From Akanthomyces muscarius (lineage: Eukaryota; Ascomycota; Sordariomycetes; Hypocreales; Cordycipitaceae): a stretch of DNA of 64,000 nt. The notes under the pieces were generated by a model that was not told the origin of the DNA, searched no databases, and saw only the letters and a list, made by a program, of their open reading frames with translations. The position numbers were made by a program, and so were the translations under genes. This document shows positions 23,916-35,074 of the stretch, in pieces. The stretch is taken from the NCBI RefSeq assembly GCF_028009165.1, contig NC_079245.1, forward strand, positions 3,348,001 through 3,412,000, in the 5' to 3' direction. Within the stretch, counting starts at the first letter, position 1. Each line of letters begins with the position of its first letter.

Positions 23916-24616
23916 ATGGCCGGCGGTCTCACCAAGTACCGCCATCTGGGCCGCAAGTCGTCGGCGCGAAACGCACTCCTGCGCGGCCTCGTGACGTCCC
24001 TCGTCGAGCACGAACACATCCAAACCACATACGCAAAGGCCAAGGAGGCGCAAAGGCTGGCCGAGAAGCTGATTACCCTGGCCAAGCGCGACAATGAGCC
24101 CTGCAGGCGCTCAGCGCAAGGCATCCTCTACGTATGTAGTTTGCTCATTCACGTGCTCTCCCCAAAATCAGGAGAACGGCCAGTATCAAAAGAGCATACA
24201 GAAAACAAAAAGCTAACTGGTTTCTGACCGAATAGCTGCCTCACCTCCATCTGCCGAAACTCTTCGGCCCCCTAAAAGAGCGATACATGGACCGCGAGGG
24301 CGGCTACACCCGCGTCGTCCGCACCGAGCCCATGAACACCTACGACCAGGCCGAGAGCGCCATCCTCGAGTTTGTCGACGGCGCCCGCGACTCGCGCTTC
24401 ATGCTGACGGCCAAGGCGGTGGCCCGCGATCGCATGCTTGGCGTGGAGCACAGGGACCTGACGCGCGAGAACATGGAAAAGGTGACGAAGCACCGTGGCG
24501 AGGCCGAGTTCGAGGCCATGGTGAAGAGATATATGGTCAAGGATATTCATCGCAACCGCGACAAGACGCGAGAGAGGGCACCAAAGGGCGATGTCGTTAT
24601 GAACGACGTCGAGTAA
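23916..24616 (+). CDS. MRPL8: mitochondrial large-subunit ribosomal protein bL17m
   Basis: The CDS is join(23916..24131,24236..24616), 198 aa. The intron (GTATGT...GAATAG) is in phase 0 and joins AQGILY to LPHLHLPKLFGPLKERYMDR. The N-terminal ~120 residues are a standard L17 domain: KYRHLGRKSSARNALLRGLV, LVEHEHIQTTYAKAKEAQRLAEKLITLAKR, and then RYMDREGGYTRVVRTEP. A fungal C-terminal extension of about 70 residues with charged helices follows. The protein belongs to the large subunit of the mitoribosome. No long cleavable presequence is apparent, as in other fungal bL17m proteins. Confidence 0.95.
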
Positions 24617-25024
24617 AGCAGCTGGGTGAAGATGGGGGTGCGAGGATCCATGACCGAGGTGTGATGTTGCAGAGGCCATCACAGTGGCACCATGGTTCTT
24701 GCAAGGGAAATGTACCATAGAGCTTGATCGTTGAGTTGAGGAAGGGACTGTATTTGTATATTATTCAGAGGCCTTCTATTGTGGTCAATGGACTTGCCGG
24801 ATTATTGTCTTGCATACAATAAAAACTAAGAAATCACTCAATCATCAGTCCATACTGTTGCTCCATTTGCCTGGAGATAGATGCGGACAAAGACATCATG
24901 CCTATTATCATGCACCCCGGACTGAACGCCAAGTGATATGAGAATACATTTAACAAACAAAGAGGCTTTTATCTATGCGTAATACAAGTCTACCATGGTA
25001 TGTACAGTGAGAAAATGATCCGTA
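24617..25024. other. convergent 3' flanks
   Basis: About 410 bp separate the stops of the bL17m gene and UTP25. The AT-rich stretch with AATAAA near 24818 fits termination regions. No coding sequence is supported. Confidence 0.6.
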
Positions 25025-27272
25025 CTAGATGAAATCAAAGGTATCGCCCCGATCCTGCAGCATCTTACCCACTCTCTTTGAGCCCGCCACGCGCTCCAGC
25101 TTCATGGCGTCATACTTGGAGAAGAGCACCCGGACGGCACCCTTGCCCGGCTCAACGGTCAGGTCCTGCTCGCTCTTGCCCAGGTACTCGCCCGCAATCT
25201 CCCTGTAAAAGATGGGATTGTCCGGCAGGCCGTAGAAGATGACACGCTGCACGCCCTTGATCTGCAGGCGGCGAAAGTGGTGCGCGCGCTCCGAGTACAG
25301 CAGAACTTTGTGGCGGCCCGTCACAAAGTGCGAGCGCGCGCGCGACGCCTCGGGCACGTCCGTGTACTCTGAGATGGCGCCAAAGGAGACGGTGCCGACC
25401 GTCGCGGACGTGGCAAAGTAGTTGCGCACGCGCACAAAGTCGAGGTACGACGGTACGAAGAGCAGCGTGCCGCCGCCGTCGTTGTTGGCGCGTTTGACAA
25501 TGGCGGGCACGACGGCCGAGACAAAGTACTCGAAGCGCGCGTCCGGGTCCCGGTCGAGGGCATGTGACTGGAAGCGCGAAAACGTCTGTCGCGCCTTGAC
25601 GCCCAGCTGCGTCAGCACGCCGGCGTACTCGGGCTGCAGGCGCGCCTTGCCGGCCCAGTTGCGGCAGCCGCTGCGCTGCAGCTCGGCGAGCTCGGGCGCG
25701 TGGAAGGCGCTGAGCATGACCGTCTGGCGGAAGTAGCGCGCCCAGTCCTCGAGGTACCAGGGCCGCAGGCGGCTGAAGTCGCAGCCGTGCGCGTCCTTGG
25801 GCTGCAGGTTGAGGTGCTCAAAGATGTACTCAACGTGCTCCCAGTTCTGCATCAGCAGCGCGTCGGCCTGGTCCACGACGACCATCTCAACGGAGCTCAG
25901 AAAGTCCGAGTCGGGCTTCTTCTTGTCCTCCTCGGAGCCAATCGCCATGCGCAGGCCGAGCGGGCTGGCAAAGAGAATGTCGGAGCTGTAAAACTGCGCA
26001 AAGTACTTGATGGTCTTGCGTGTGAACTTGACCCCTAGGCGGAACATGTCGTCGTCGTTGCCTTCAAAGAGGTCGCGGAAGTCGGCGGGCCGGTCGCCGC
26101 CAAAGGTGTTGTCCTTGGTGATGTACGACTCGTCAAAGCGCTTGCGGTTCTCCTCTTGATCGGGCTGGCACAGGTCTCGTATCGTGCGCACCATCCTGGC
26201 GCATGAGTTGCGCGTCGGCAGGAGGAATAGAACTTTGGGGCGCGTGAAGCCCTGGTCTCTGAATTCCTGCTCTGTGTCTGCATCTTTGGCAAGCTTGTAG
26301 TTGTTTTTTATAACACGATCTCGTGTCCTAAACCAGTGTCAGTAAACCTTGTATGCGTCTGGAGCACAAGATGGCAACTTACTTGAAAATGTGATTCAGC
26401 GCGTGGCTACATACCAACCGGCGCAAGGTGTCGGCGTTGTCGACGTTGCGGTCGCAGTATAATACATCTTGATAGTTGAACATGAGAGAGGCAATGTTCT
26501 TTTGCGCTTCGTTCAGTCCGGAAAGAGTCCTGGAACAAGTCACCTGCAGCTTTTGCTTCAACTTGATGTTCTTGATGTCAAGCGTTGAAAATGTGCTATC
26601 AGAGCCGGCGGATTGCACTGTAGCCCTGAGCGGGCCCATCAGTTTTCGGGCCGTCGTCCACTCGTCGTTTTTGACAGCATTCACAGCCTTGGCTGAGGCA
26701 GCTTCATCGGGATGTGCAAAGTGCAGATCAAAGGGATCCGAAGACCCCTCCTCGTCCTCTGAGTCGTCTTCATTCTCACCCGCCTGCAGTACTTCCTCCT
26801 CTTCCTCTGCTTCGTCCTCTACCAAGTCAGCATCTTGAGCGTCTCCTACTTCGTTGTCATCGCCGGTTTCTCCGTCTGATTGTGTACTGTGATCCATTTT
26901 CCGGCGCTTAGCATTGGGAGCGCTAGACTCTTGAAAGCTTTGTAGCAGTGCCATATATGGCCGGCTGGTTTGCTCAGTCTCTTCTTCATCGTCGTCAGAT
27001 TCCAGACTCATAATGTCGTCTTCAACATCTTCTTTCCCGCCCTCTGAGCCTTCAGATGAATCAGAATCCCTATGAAGAGTCAGCATTCTATCCCATTGGA
27101 CTATGAGATGAGAGCTTATTACTCACTGTTCATCGAGACGGGCATTGTCAAAACGACGGGTCGGGCCAAACTGGCTGTGTGATTGTCGACCTCCCCTGCC
27201 TCGGCCTCTGGTTCCTCGGCCGCCGCCCCGGCCACCGCCTCGACCTCTGAAATTACCTCTCCCGCGAGGCAT
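25025..27272 (-). CDS. UTP25: U3 small nucleolar RNA-associated protein 25 (Utp25/DEF family)
   Basis: The CDS is complement(join(25025..26327,26383..27069,27127..27272)), 711 aa, with two GT-AG introns (GTGAGT...TTCATAG and GTAAGT...GTTTAG). Utp25 is a nucleolar factor of the small-subunit processome needed for early pre-18S rRNA cleavage. The N-terminus is an RGG-rich tract (residues 1-30), then a long acidic region (about 50-150). The core has the degenerate helicase layout of the family: [51 protein letters not shown] (a non-catalytic DEAD-like box), [35 protein letters not shown] and [19 protein letters not shown]. The RGG tract suggests RNA contact. The gene is divergent from the eIF3f gene. 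Confidence 0.93.
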
Positions 27273-27648
27273 GATATCTTGAAAATTATGTTTATGTGTA
27301 GTATAAAAGACCCCTTCCAGAAAAAAAAAGTTATGGTCCCTGGCAGCTCTGAAAAGAATATTTAGAGCACCAGCCACAGAAGGTGGGCCATTGGAGTTTC
27401 GCACAGCCACGCCGGCTTATCAACGGGTTATCTTAGCGCGCACAACCCCAGCGGAGCCTGGGCAAACACGCAAATACGCAAAATCTAGGTTGAAATTTGG
27501 CGGCGCACCCAAAAGGACAGCCCCTCATTGTGGGAAGAAACTTGCTGGGCACACCATCCACCCTTTTTCCCGCCCTCCCACGACGCAATCATCCCCCGGA
27601 CAAACACAACACCCACGATCCCCGGTCGAGAGTTTGCATCTGCCCAAC
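27273..27648. other. bidirectional promoter of UTP25 and the eIF3f gene
   Basis: A 376-bp gap lies between two divergent starts of genes for ribosome assembly and translation initiation. No coding sequence is supported. Confidence 0.65.
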
Positions 27649-28905
27649 ATGGCTGCCGCGACCGAGCGCTTTATACATCTTGCGCGCCCGTTGGCACACG
27701 CCAACGTTGGCATCCAGACCAACATTGCGCCCCTCAGTGTCAATATTCAGCCCGAGGTGGGTAGCGAACGATTTTCACAGCAAGCCGAGAACGATCTCCT
27801 CTAAACGAAATTTGGAGGGGAAATTATCGGCATTTTTTTTTCTTGCGGTCGAATACTGACGGAGGGACATTTCTAGGCCATCCTCTCGATCCTCGACCAC
27901 GCCGTCCGCCGCGATGTCCGTGACGGCGCTCAGCCCACCCGCGTTATTGGTGCCCTGGTAGGCACCCGATCCGAAGATGGCACCGAGGTCGAGGTCCGCT
28001 CGTGCTTTGCCATCCCGCACACCGAGGAGGAGGACCAGGTGGAGGTCGATGTGGAATACCAGAAGAGCATGCTCGCGCTCACGCTCAAGGCCTCGCCCCG
28101 CGAATCGCTGCTCGGCTGGTACACGACCTCGCACGAGCTCAACAGCTTCAGCGCCCTCATCCAGAACTTCTTTGGCAGCCCCGACACCGGCACCTTCCCG
28201 CACCCCGCCGTCCACATGACCATCTCGACGGACCCCGGCGAGGACATTGAGACTCGGTGCTACATCTCGGCGCCTGTCGCCGTCAACGCCGAGCGCGCCG
28301 CCGACAGCTGCCTCTTCATCCAGGTTCCCCACAAGATGCTCTACGGCGACGCCGAGAAGAGCGCGCTCGAGGCTGTCGCCTCGGCCAAGGACGTCGAGTC
28401 GCGGACCGTCCCCCTGCCTTCGGACATTGAGGGCCTCGGCCGCTCCATCGAGCACACCATCGGCCTCCTCGACCGTGTGAGCGAGTGGGTTAATGGCGTC
28501 CTCGACGAGGACGAGGAGCCCAACAACGCCCTCGCCCAGTACCTTATGAGCGCCCTCTCGCTCGCCCCCAAGGTCGACGCCGCCCAGATCGAGCACGACT
28601 TCAACAACCACATCCAGGACGTCCTCATGGTCAGCTACCTCGCCAACTCGATCCGCACCCAGATCGACCTCTCCCAGCGCCTCGCCACGGCCAACCTCGT
28701 CGCCATTGACAAGGATGCCGAGGCCAAGGCCGGCGGCGGTGACGGCGAGAAGGGCAGCGGCGGCAACCAGCGTGGCGGCGGCAAGCGTGGTGGTCGCGGC
28801 GGCAACCGAGGAGGCGGTCAGCAGCGCGAACACCGAGAGCCTCGCGAGCCTCGCGAGCCTCGCGAGCCCCGTGAGGTAAGATTCGCCGAACCTCAAGCGG
28901 AATAG
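27649..28905 (+). CDS. eIF3f: translation initiation factor 3 subunit F
   Basis: The CDS is join(27649..27756,27877..28905), 378 aa. The intron (GTGGGT...TTCTAG) is in phase 0 and joins LSVNIQPE to [13 protein letters not shown]. An MPN domain covers about residues 24-155: [29 protein letters not shown], then [24 protein letters not shown]. It lacks the metal-binding JAMM residues, as expected for eIF3f, so it is structural. The eIF3f C-terminal helices follow ([16 protein letters not shown] and [19 protein letters not shown]). The last ~60 residues add a Gly/Arg-rich RGG tract and four tandem REP-type repeats (28836-28871). Yeast lacks this subunit; filamentous fungi keep it. Confidence 0.95.
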
Positions 28906-29646
28906 AAGAGGGGCGATCACATCAACTTGTCATGTCCAAAAAAATATGAAATGAAAGAAAGGAACGAAGTCTAAACGAAGCTTTTTTTTATCCATGTTCT
29001 GGGTCTTTATGTTGCACGTGGGACACTCAAAGAGGTTGTTCTACATACGTCTTGGAACCCAATCTGCCCTCTCCCCTCCCCCCTACCCCCCGGCCTTAAC
29101 TCTAGTGTATAGCCGTGTGTGTTTTTATTGAATTGCATAGAAGACGATGTGCGGGGGAGGGGGAGGGGAACTCTGGGGACCGGAAGAAGAAAGGGTTGCG
29201 TGCCTCAGGAAAAGGCTGCTGCTTTTTAGAAAAGGAAAGACAAAAACTTCATCGTGGCGTTTTGTGGGTTAGGCAAAAAAAATATGAAGCAAGTCATCAT
29301 TTGTTTGGCAAGACTCAAACTTCTATAAAAATTGATACTTAAAAAAAATAATGATACAGTCTTCCTTGCTTCATTGTGGTGAATCATTCATCAGCCGTTT
29401 GATTGAATACGTGAACTCTGGTTTGTGGTTTCGTTCTATGGTATGTTCTTTCTTTTTTACCTCTTTTATGGATATATATGAAAGGCCAGATGCAAAAAGT
29501 TATCCTAATCCGCCATTTCCATTCGATCTTTTGCTCTCGTATCCCAACGCCCAAGTATGCTCTGATCCATGCCATTTGCGCCATTCGCCAAGTTACTATG
29601 CCCTTCTGCCTGTCTGTTTGACTGCTTTGCAGTCCCACGCAATGCT
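28906..29646. other. convergent 3' flanks
   Basis: About 740 bp separate the stop of the eIF3f gene from the stop of the R3H-SUZ gene. It is AT-rich in its second half. No coding sequence is supported. Confidence 0.6.
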
Positions 29647-31923
29647 CTAAATGCCGGCGTTTGGCTTCTGAGGTAACGTCGCGGGATTTCCGTACGTGGG
29701 CAGGTGGCTATACATCTGGCCATTGGGCCCCGGTCCGTGAGGTGGTGGTCTGCTGTTGACAGGCATTGGCGGTTGCTGAACCAGATGCTGAGGAGGCTGC
29801 ATGGCAACATGGGGAGGTGTGCCATGAGGAGGACCATGATAAGATGGTATCGAATTATTGGAGCCTTGTCTGGCCATGCCATAAGCGCCACCATATGGCG
29901 GTGGATGCATTTGGGGTTGATGGCCTGTATAAGCCAAATGAGGTGGTGTGCCGATTTGAGGACTGCTATGGTGCGATCCAGGTGCAGTAAACGGCGGCTG
30001 AGGAGCGTGGACCGGTGGCATGGGCACTCCGGGGCTAAACGATTGCGTCTTGGGGTTGAAGGCGTGGTTTCGGTTGTAGCTACCTGGAATGGGATGTTGG
30101 CTTTTGGGGTCATGCGGGTTGACATTAGCAGGCAATTGCCCAAAAGGGTAAGGGATGCCACCAGGACCATGGGTCGGACCAGGACTTTGGTTCGGAGCCT
30201 GCGGTGGTCCTGGTGGTGGAGGACCCTGCGGCGGGTAGGGCACAGGTGTATTGTAAGCGGGCTGCCACCCATGAGGCGGCGTATTTGAGGGCATTTGAGC
30301 CTGTGGTGCATACACTACAGGGCTTCCTCCAGGAGGATACTGTACAACGTCAGTTGGATGTCGAATTTTTCGGGATTGGGGGTGCAGGTACCTGTCCCGC
30401 AGAATAGGCAGGATATCCGGCATTGGGTGGCATGGCAGGCGCCTGACCATACATTGGCGCTTGTTGCGTGTAGTGCGGCGCAACCTGGTAATTAGAAGGT
30501 CCCGCCGCGTGATACTGCACACCCGGCGGCCCGTACTGCGCCTGTGGTTGCGGCACCCATGTCTGCTGTTGAGGTCCCCAGTACGGTTGGTACTGGTGTC
30601 GGGAGTCGAAGCCGTCCGAGTCGCGGCGCTGCTTGGTTGTCTTGCCACGCTTGCCCAGATTTGACCTGTTCGCAGACGCGGAACTTGTCCTCGACATGAG
30701 GTTTTCTGTGTCATTGTCCACTTCAAGGCCGTTTAGTAAGTATGTAGTGCATTCTCTTTGTGTTGGCAATGACAAACCTGCGGAACTATCGTCTGAGCTT
30801 CCAAAAATTCGTTCTCTAGCGGCCTTGTACGCTTCTTCACGTTGCTCTCGAGAAAGTCTACCATGCGTTAGCTTTGATGCGGTGTTGACAGTAATGCGCA
30901 ACTCACTTTTGGTTAGCAGGCTGCTTCAGATCGCTGCCAGCTTCTGAACCGGGTTTGGACGGACTAGCGCTGGCTCCAGCACTGTCACCTTCTTGTCCAC
31001 GCCGCATAATTTTCCGCGGCAAGACTGCAGGCGGCGGCGTGCTACTGGTCGAGGGTGTCGGCTGTGGCACCATTGACGCTAGTGACGTTGGAACACGACA
31101 GAACGGGGTTCGGAAAATGCGAACAGCCCCGATGTGCGCTTCGTAAGAGTGCGTCATATGGTAGTAGTCTGCCAGATTGTGCGTCAACATTCTGCAGAAC
31201 GAGTTCGATGGCGGTAGATCCATGTAAGGCTCCCTAAGAACAAGGTTAGGACGAGCGTGGCAAGCATCAGAATGCTCAAGCTTACTTGGAGTTCTCAACG
31301 AAATCAATAACCTCTTTTTCGAGTCGCAGTAAGAAGTAGCGATCACGCAGCGAGTTGAGCGCCTCAAGAAGCTTCTCATCTGGTGCTTGACGATAGATGA
31401 CGTTCAGCGCATCCGACGATCCAGCCTCACCATTCAGCTGAAGTGGTGCGCCATTCTCTACCTGCTGCTCAGAGGATGTGCTCTGCGGTGTGAGAATACC
31501 AGCGTGGCTCCCCATGGCAATGGCAGGCCGAGCTCTAGCTTTAGCAGCCGCTTCTGACCCCAAACGCGACCCCGCTACAAGAGATGCAGCATCGTCGTCC
31601 TCGGCTGCAGCTTGCACACTCGCACTGTCATCGGGACGAAGAGACTCCTTTTCGTCCAGCGCGAATGTAGTTCCGGATGTGATACTTTTGCCGTCGAGAC
31701 TGGGAGGCTTAGTCCCTGAGTCGGAGTTGGAGTCGATTCTCTGAATAGTCGGCAGCTTGTCGGCGGCCGAGTCCAGATTGAGTTTGCTCAGCGATGCAGC
31801 AGCTGCATCGACGTTAGGGACTGCGCCCGACTGCTTCAGCGACATGGCTGCCGGGTTTGGTGCGTGGGATGCGCCTACGACAACCACAGGGTCAGTCGCA
31901 AGAGATCGTTGTGTAGGACCCAT
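29647..31923 (-). CDS. R3H-SUZ domain RNA-binding protein
   Basis: The CDS is complement(join(29647..30339,30392..30720,30778..30857,30907..31233,31286..31923)), 688 aa; all four introns are GT-AG and keep the frame. The N-terminal ~190 residues are disordered. The R3H domain (about 200-265: RDRYFLLRLEKEVIDFVENS, LPPSNSFCRMLTHNLADYYH, IFRTPFCRVP) binds single-stranded nucleic acid. A SUZ motif follows, from KIMRRGQEG to LSREQREEAYKAARERIFGS; one intron falls inside it. The remaining half is Pro/Gln/Gly/Tyr-rich and prion-like, as in animal R3HDM1/2 and Encore relatives. A cytoplasmic mRNA-binding role is inferred. The start at 31923 is the first ATG after a likely 5'-leader intron (GTACGT at about 32017 to GCAG at 31960); MSLKQSG at 31845 is an alternative. 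Confidence 0.85.
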
Positions 31924-33180
31924 CGGTAGGAAGAAATGCGTCTCGAAATCGGGAGTTCTGCGGCAGTTACTGTTAGCAGCACGTCGGCAGAAAAAAAGTT
32001 GGCGCTGCAACGTACGTTTGCTCTAGCGGGCGTTTGCGCTCGTAAAGGGGGGTATAAGTAATGGGTGGCGGCAGAAAACCAGGCAGACTTAACGCGGTTT
32101 AACGAAGTAAAAATGTATGCGGTGCAGGGCGCATTGGAGAGATCGGAATAACGGCAAAGCCAACAGAAACTCAAAAAAATCAGAGCCGGTCGAAACGAAT
32201 TTAGCAGAGAAGGCACAACGCAAGTCTCATGATCGAGAAAAATAGCACATGGTTTCCGGTGTCTCAAAGAGGTTCAAAAGTACCGTATCGATCGATGCGA
32301 TTGCCAAGTAACTATTCGTCCCGCAGTAAAGTTTGCGCTGAAAAGAAATGGTCAGCTATCGAGATGCGTCGACGTCGGCGGTCTTAAAAAGAAATGTCGT
32401 GGGGCTGGAGAAATTGTGGCAGACGTCAGGGAGGGGGGGCAGTTACGCTGGGGAGGGGAAGAAAAAACAACCGAGAGGCAGAGTAAACATACAAAACAAA
32501 AAATTACCAGAGTCCAGGTCGTACACACCGAGGCTCTGTCGATTTGACAGAATGCGGGCGACGAGGTTCAGGTTGTCGCTCCAAGCAGAAATACTTGACG
32601 CAGGTTCAAAAGTTCTGGGATCTTGTTCGAGCGGCCGCCCTCCCACGGCTGTGGCGTTTAGCTGGATCCCATTAGTCAGGTGACTGGGCTACGCCGTTGT
32701 GACGGCTTGTGGTCGTCCATGTAAACCGAGAAGGTGTGAAGGTTTTTTTCCTGCGAGGAGTATATTGTTCGATTGTTTTGATCTGGCTTTCATTCTTTTT
32801 TTCTTCTTTCTTATTTTTTTGGTAAGTCTTCGTCGACTTTCTTGCAGACCTCTTTGTGCCGTGGAGAGCCCAGCTCTAAGTAGGTGGCCCATGGTACGAC
32901 CGCGGAAAGCACGGATGAAATACATAGCAAATATGTCTCGTTCCATGCTACTACTAGAACTTTAGAAGTTCTTAGCCCCATTTCTCGGATTTGCGTTAGA
33001 TTATTCTCACTTTAATTCAAGTCCAACGGTTGGCGGAAGCGCTGCATCGAAACAGTGGCAGTCGGTCACGTGCACTCCGGTGAAAGTCCTGCCAGCCTTT
33101 GGTGACAGACAACTCTACGGTAGTGAAACTACAAGCAGCAGCAAGAAATTCAATCCAAGCGAACATCACAGGTTCCCAAA
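31924..33180. other. divergent promoter and leader region
   Basis: About 1.26 kb lie between the R3H-SUZ gene (minus) and the zinc-knuckle gene (plus). The minus side probably includes a spliced 5' leader near 31960-32040. No further coding sequence is supported. Confidence 0.55.
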
Positions 33181-34030
33181 ATGGTCTATCATCGCGGACC
33201 ATCAAGGTCGACGCCGGCCAATGTACAATGTCAGAAATGCTTGAAACGAGATATGTTATGCCCATCTAGATTCTAAAAATCATCATCGCTAACTTCTCAG
33301 AACGGCACTATTCATATGAGTGCAACGCTACTGCTCAAGAGAGGCCATACGTCTCTCGACCTTCCCGAACACAGCAACTGCGCAATCCTAAGCTTGTTCC
33401 GAAGCTTACAAATGATTCGCCGAACCCCCTGGAGAAAAAGTAAGTTGCAAGGTGATCACGGCAATGAAGACCATGTCGCGCTGACACAGCTACAGGAAGG
33501 GCGCCGCGGACGAAGAACTGTCCAAGAAGGAAGCCGAGAGGGGGAGAGCACGCGAGTTGGATGAAAAGGACGATGAGTCTGATGAGTCGCCGCGTCGACC
33601 TAGGTCGCCCTCTGTCGACTCTGTGTCCACTGTGTCTACCAACTCACGCCGGGGCTCGAGATCGCCGCCCAGGCGCCTACGAGACCGACATGGTTCCGAA
33701 AGCGGTGAAGAGGCTGGCGAGATAGCAGACTCGCCACCAAGGAGACAGCCATCCAGAAGTCGGTCGCCGCGCCGCGGCCGGGATGAGCGGGGCGGCAGGC
33801 AGCCAGCATCCCCCGAGGGACCGGATCGTAGGCGCAGAGATGGAGAGCGTCGTCGCAGGTCTCGCTCACCACGGGAGCGAGGCGACAAAAGAAAAAGACA
33901 TGACGATCACAGAGATCACAGAGACAATCGCCGCGAACGGCAAGACAATGTACCAAAGACCGAGGCAAGAGAGCGCAGCCTCAGTCCCTTCAGCCAGCGT
34001 CTGGCCATGACGCGGCAAATGCAACGGTAA
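33181..34030 (+). CDS. zinc-knuckle (ZCCHC10-like) RS-rich protein, with a non-canonical first intron
   Basis: The CDS is modelled as join(33181..33250,33301..33439,33496..34030), 247 aa. Exon 1 gives MVYHRGPSRSTPANVQCQKC and exon 2 continues RHYSYEC, completing a CCHC zinc knuckle, then RPYVSRPSRTQQLRNPKLVP, the hallmark following the knuckle in ZCCHC10-type proteins. Exon 3 encodes a charged segment and a long Arg/Ser/Pro/Asp-rich RS-like domain ending SPFSQRLAMTRQMQR. Intron 2 is a normal GTAAGT...CTACAG. Intron 1 has a good branch (GCTAAC) and acceptor (TTCTCAG), but the only frame-compatible donor begins ATATGT instead of GTATGT. A nuclear RNA-processing role is inferred from RS content and from the convergent neighbour Cwf18. 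Confidence 0.65.
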
Positions 34031-34133
34031 CACAAAGAGAAAGAATCTGAAGGGTATCAATGTTTACACCAGTAGGCCCATATGTATATGTACAAAACAA
34101 AATGCAGCAATTCTTTTCTCGTCCATCTCATGC

Positions 34134-34784
34134 TTATGCAGTCAGTGCTTCCTCTTCTGCCTTTTCTCGCCTTTCTTCTTCCTCCTCTTCCTGCTCTCGT
34201 ACTCTGAGAGACTCGACGAGCGTAGCGCCATCCATTCCAGCCGTTTCGACATCTTCTCCCCCCGAAGCTTTTTGGGCCGCCTTTTGCGCAGCGGTGATGC
34301 GGTCCTTGACCAGGCGCGCAATGGCATTGTCTGTGCGGACGTTGAGGACGTCCATCTTTTGCTCCAAGTTGCGCTTCAGATCCCAATTAGGCTTCTTCGG
34401 TTGCAGCTTGAAAAGATCGATGCCCTTTTCCTCAGAAGCCTCGGCTGCCGCTTGCTGCTTCACCTGGGCCTCGAGGTCGGCGGCCTGTTGCTCAAGCAAA
34501 GTCTTGTCGTCGCCGAGAGTAGGCGGTGCCTCGAATCCGAGTTTCGGCCCGCGCGTCTCGGGGTCGTAATTTCGTCCCGACAGGTGTAGATGTGTCACGT
34601 CAGGAGGCGCCTCTTCGTCCTCGCCATCCTCGCCTTGCTTGTCGCCAGACGGAGTAGGCAATCGTTCGTCGGCTTCGGGTGCGACGAGCTCGTCGGTGGG
34701 TTGCTTGCGCTTGAGGTTCTTGAGCTTGGCAAGGCGCGCCTTGCGATCCTCCGACGCGGCGCTGAGCGTGTTATGTGACGACAT
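34134..34784 (-). CDS. CWF18: pre-mRNA splicing factor Cwf18 (CCDC12 homologue)
   Basis: A single exon encodes 216 aa. The N-terminus ASEDRKARLAKLKNLKRK and the middle block FRxYDPE-like LSGRNYDPETRGPKLGFEAPP are the family signature, followed by a coiled coil (LLEQQAADLEAQVKQQAAAE), PKKPNWDLKRNLEQKMDVL, and RTDNAIARLVKDRI near residues 150-163. Cwf18/CCDC12 is a small component of the Cdc5/Prp19-associated spliceosome. The C-terminus ends in a Glu/Arg-rich helix. The gene converges on the zinc-knuckle gene with about 100 bp between stops, and is divergent from the PPR gene with about 290 bp between starts. Confidence 0.92.
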   Translation of the reverse strand: MSSHNTLSAASEDRKARLAKLKNLKRKQPTDELVAPEADERLPTPSGDKQGEDGEDEEAPPDVTHLHLSGRNYDPETRGPKLGFEAPPTLGDDKTLLEQQAADLEAQVKQQAAAEASEEKGIDLFKLQPKKPNWDLKRNLEQKMDVLNVRTDNAIARLVKDRITAAQKAAQKASGGEDVETAGMDGATLVESLRVREQEEEEEERREKAEEEALTA

Positions 34785-35074
34785 TGTGCAGCGTAGTCGG
34801 CGTCGGCAAGATCAAGTTGCTAGAGTTTGTATTTGCAATGTTTTTCTCTGGTCGTGCAGCTTAAAGATTGGTGGGGCAGAAGAATGTCGATGCCAGGCTG
34901 AAGTGCGACCGCCGAGAAAAAAAGACTGGCAACCGCGCGGCCCACCTAAATTTGTCCCCTGGAACATGGCAATGCGACGACAAAAGTAACAACCTTACGA
35001 CCTTTACGCAACCCGTCATGATAGAAAAACGAATAGCGGTATAACGGAAGGCTTTGAAGTGTGCATCGAAGAGA

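Noticed and set aside
27775..28920. 381-codon minus-strand ORF
   Set aside because: It is antisense to eIF3f, reflecting GC-rich third codon positions; no domain is seen.
33255..33300. Intron with GTTATG donor in the zinc-knuckle gene
   Set aside because: It shifts exon 2 out of frame and reaches a stop within a few codons.
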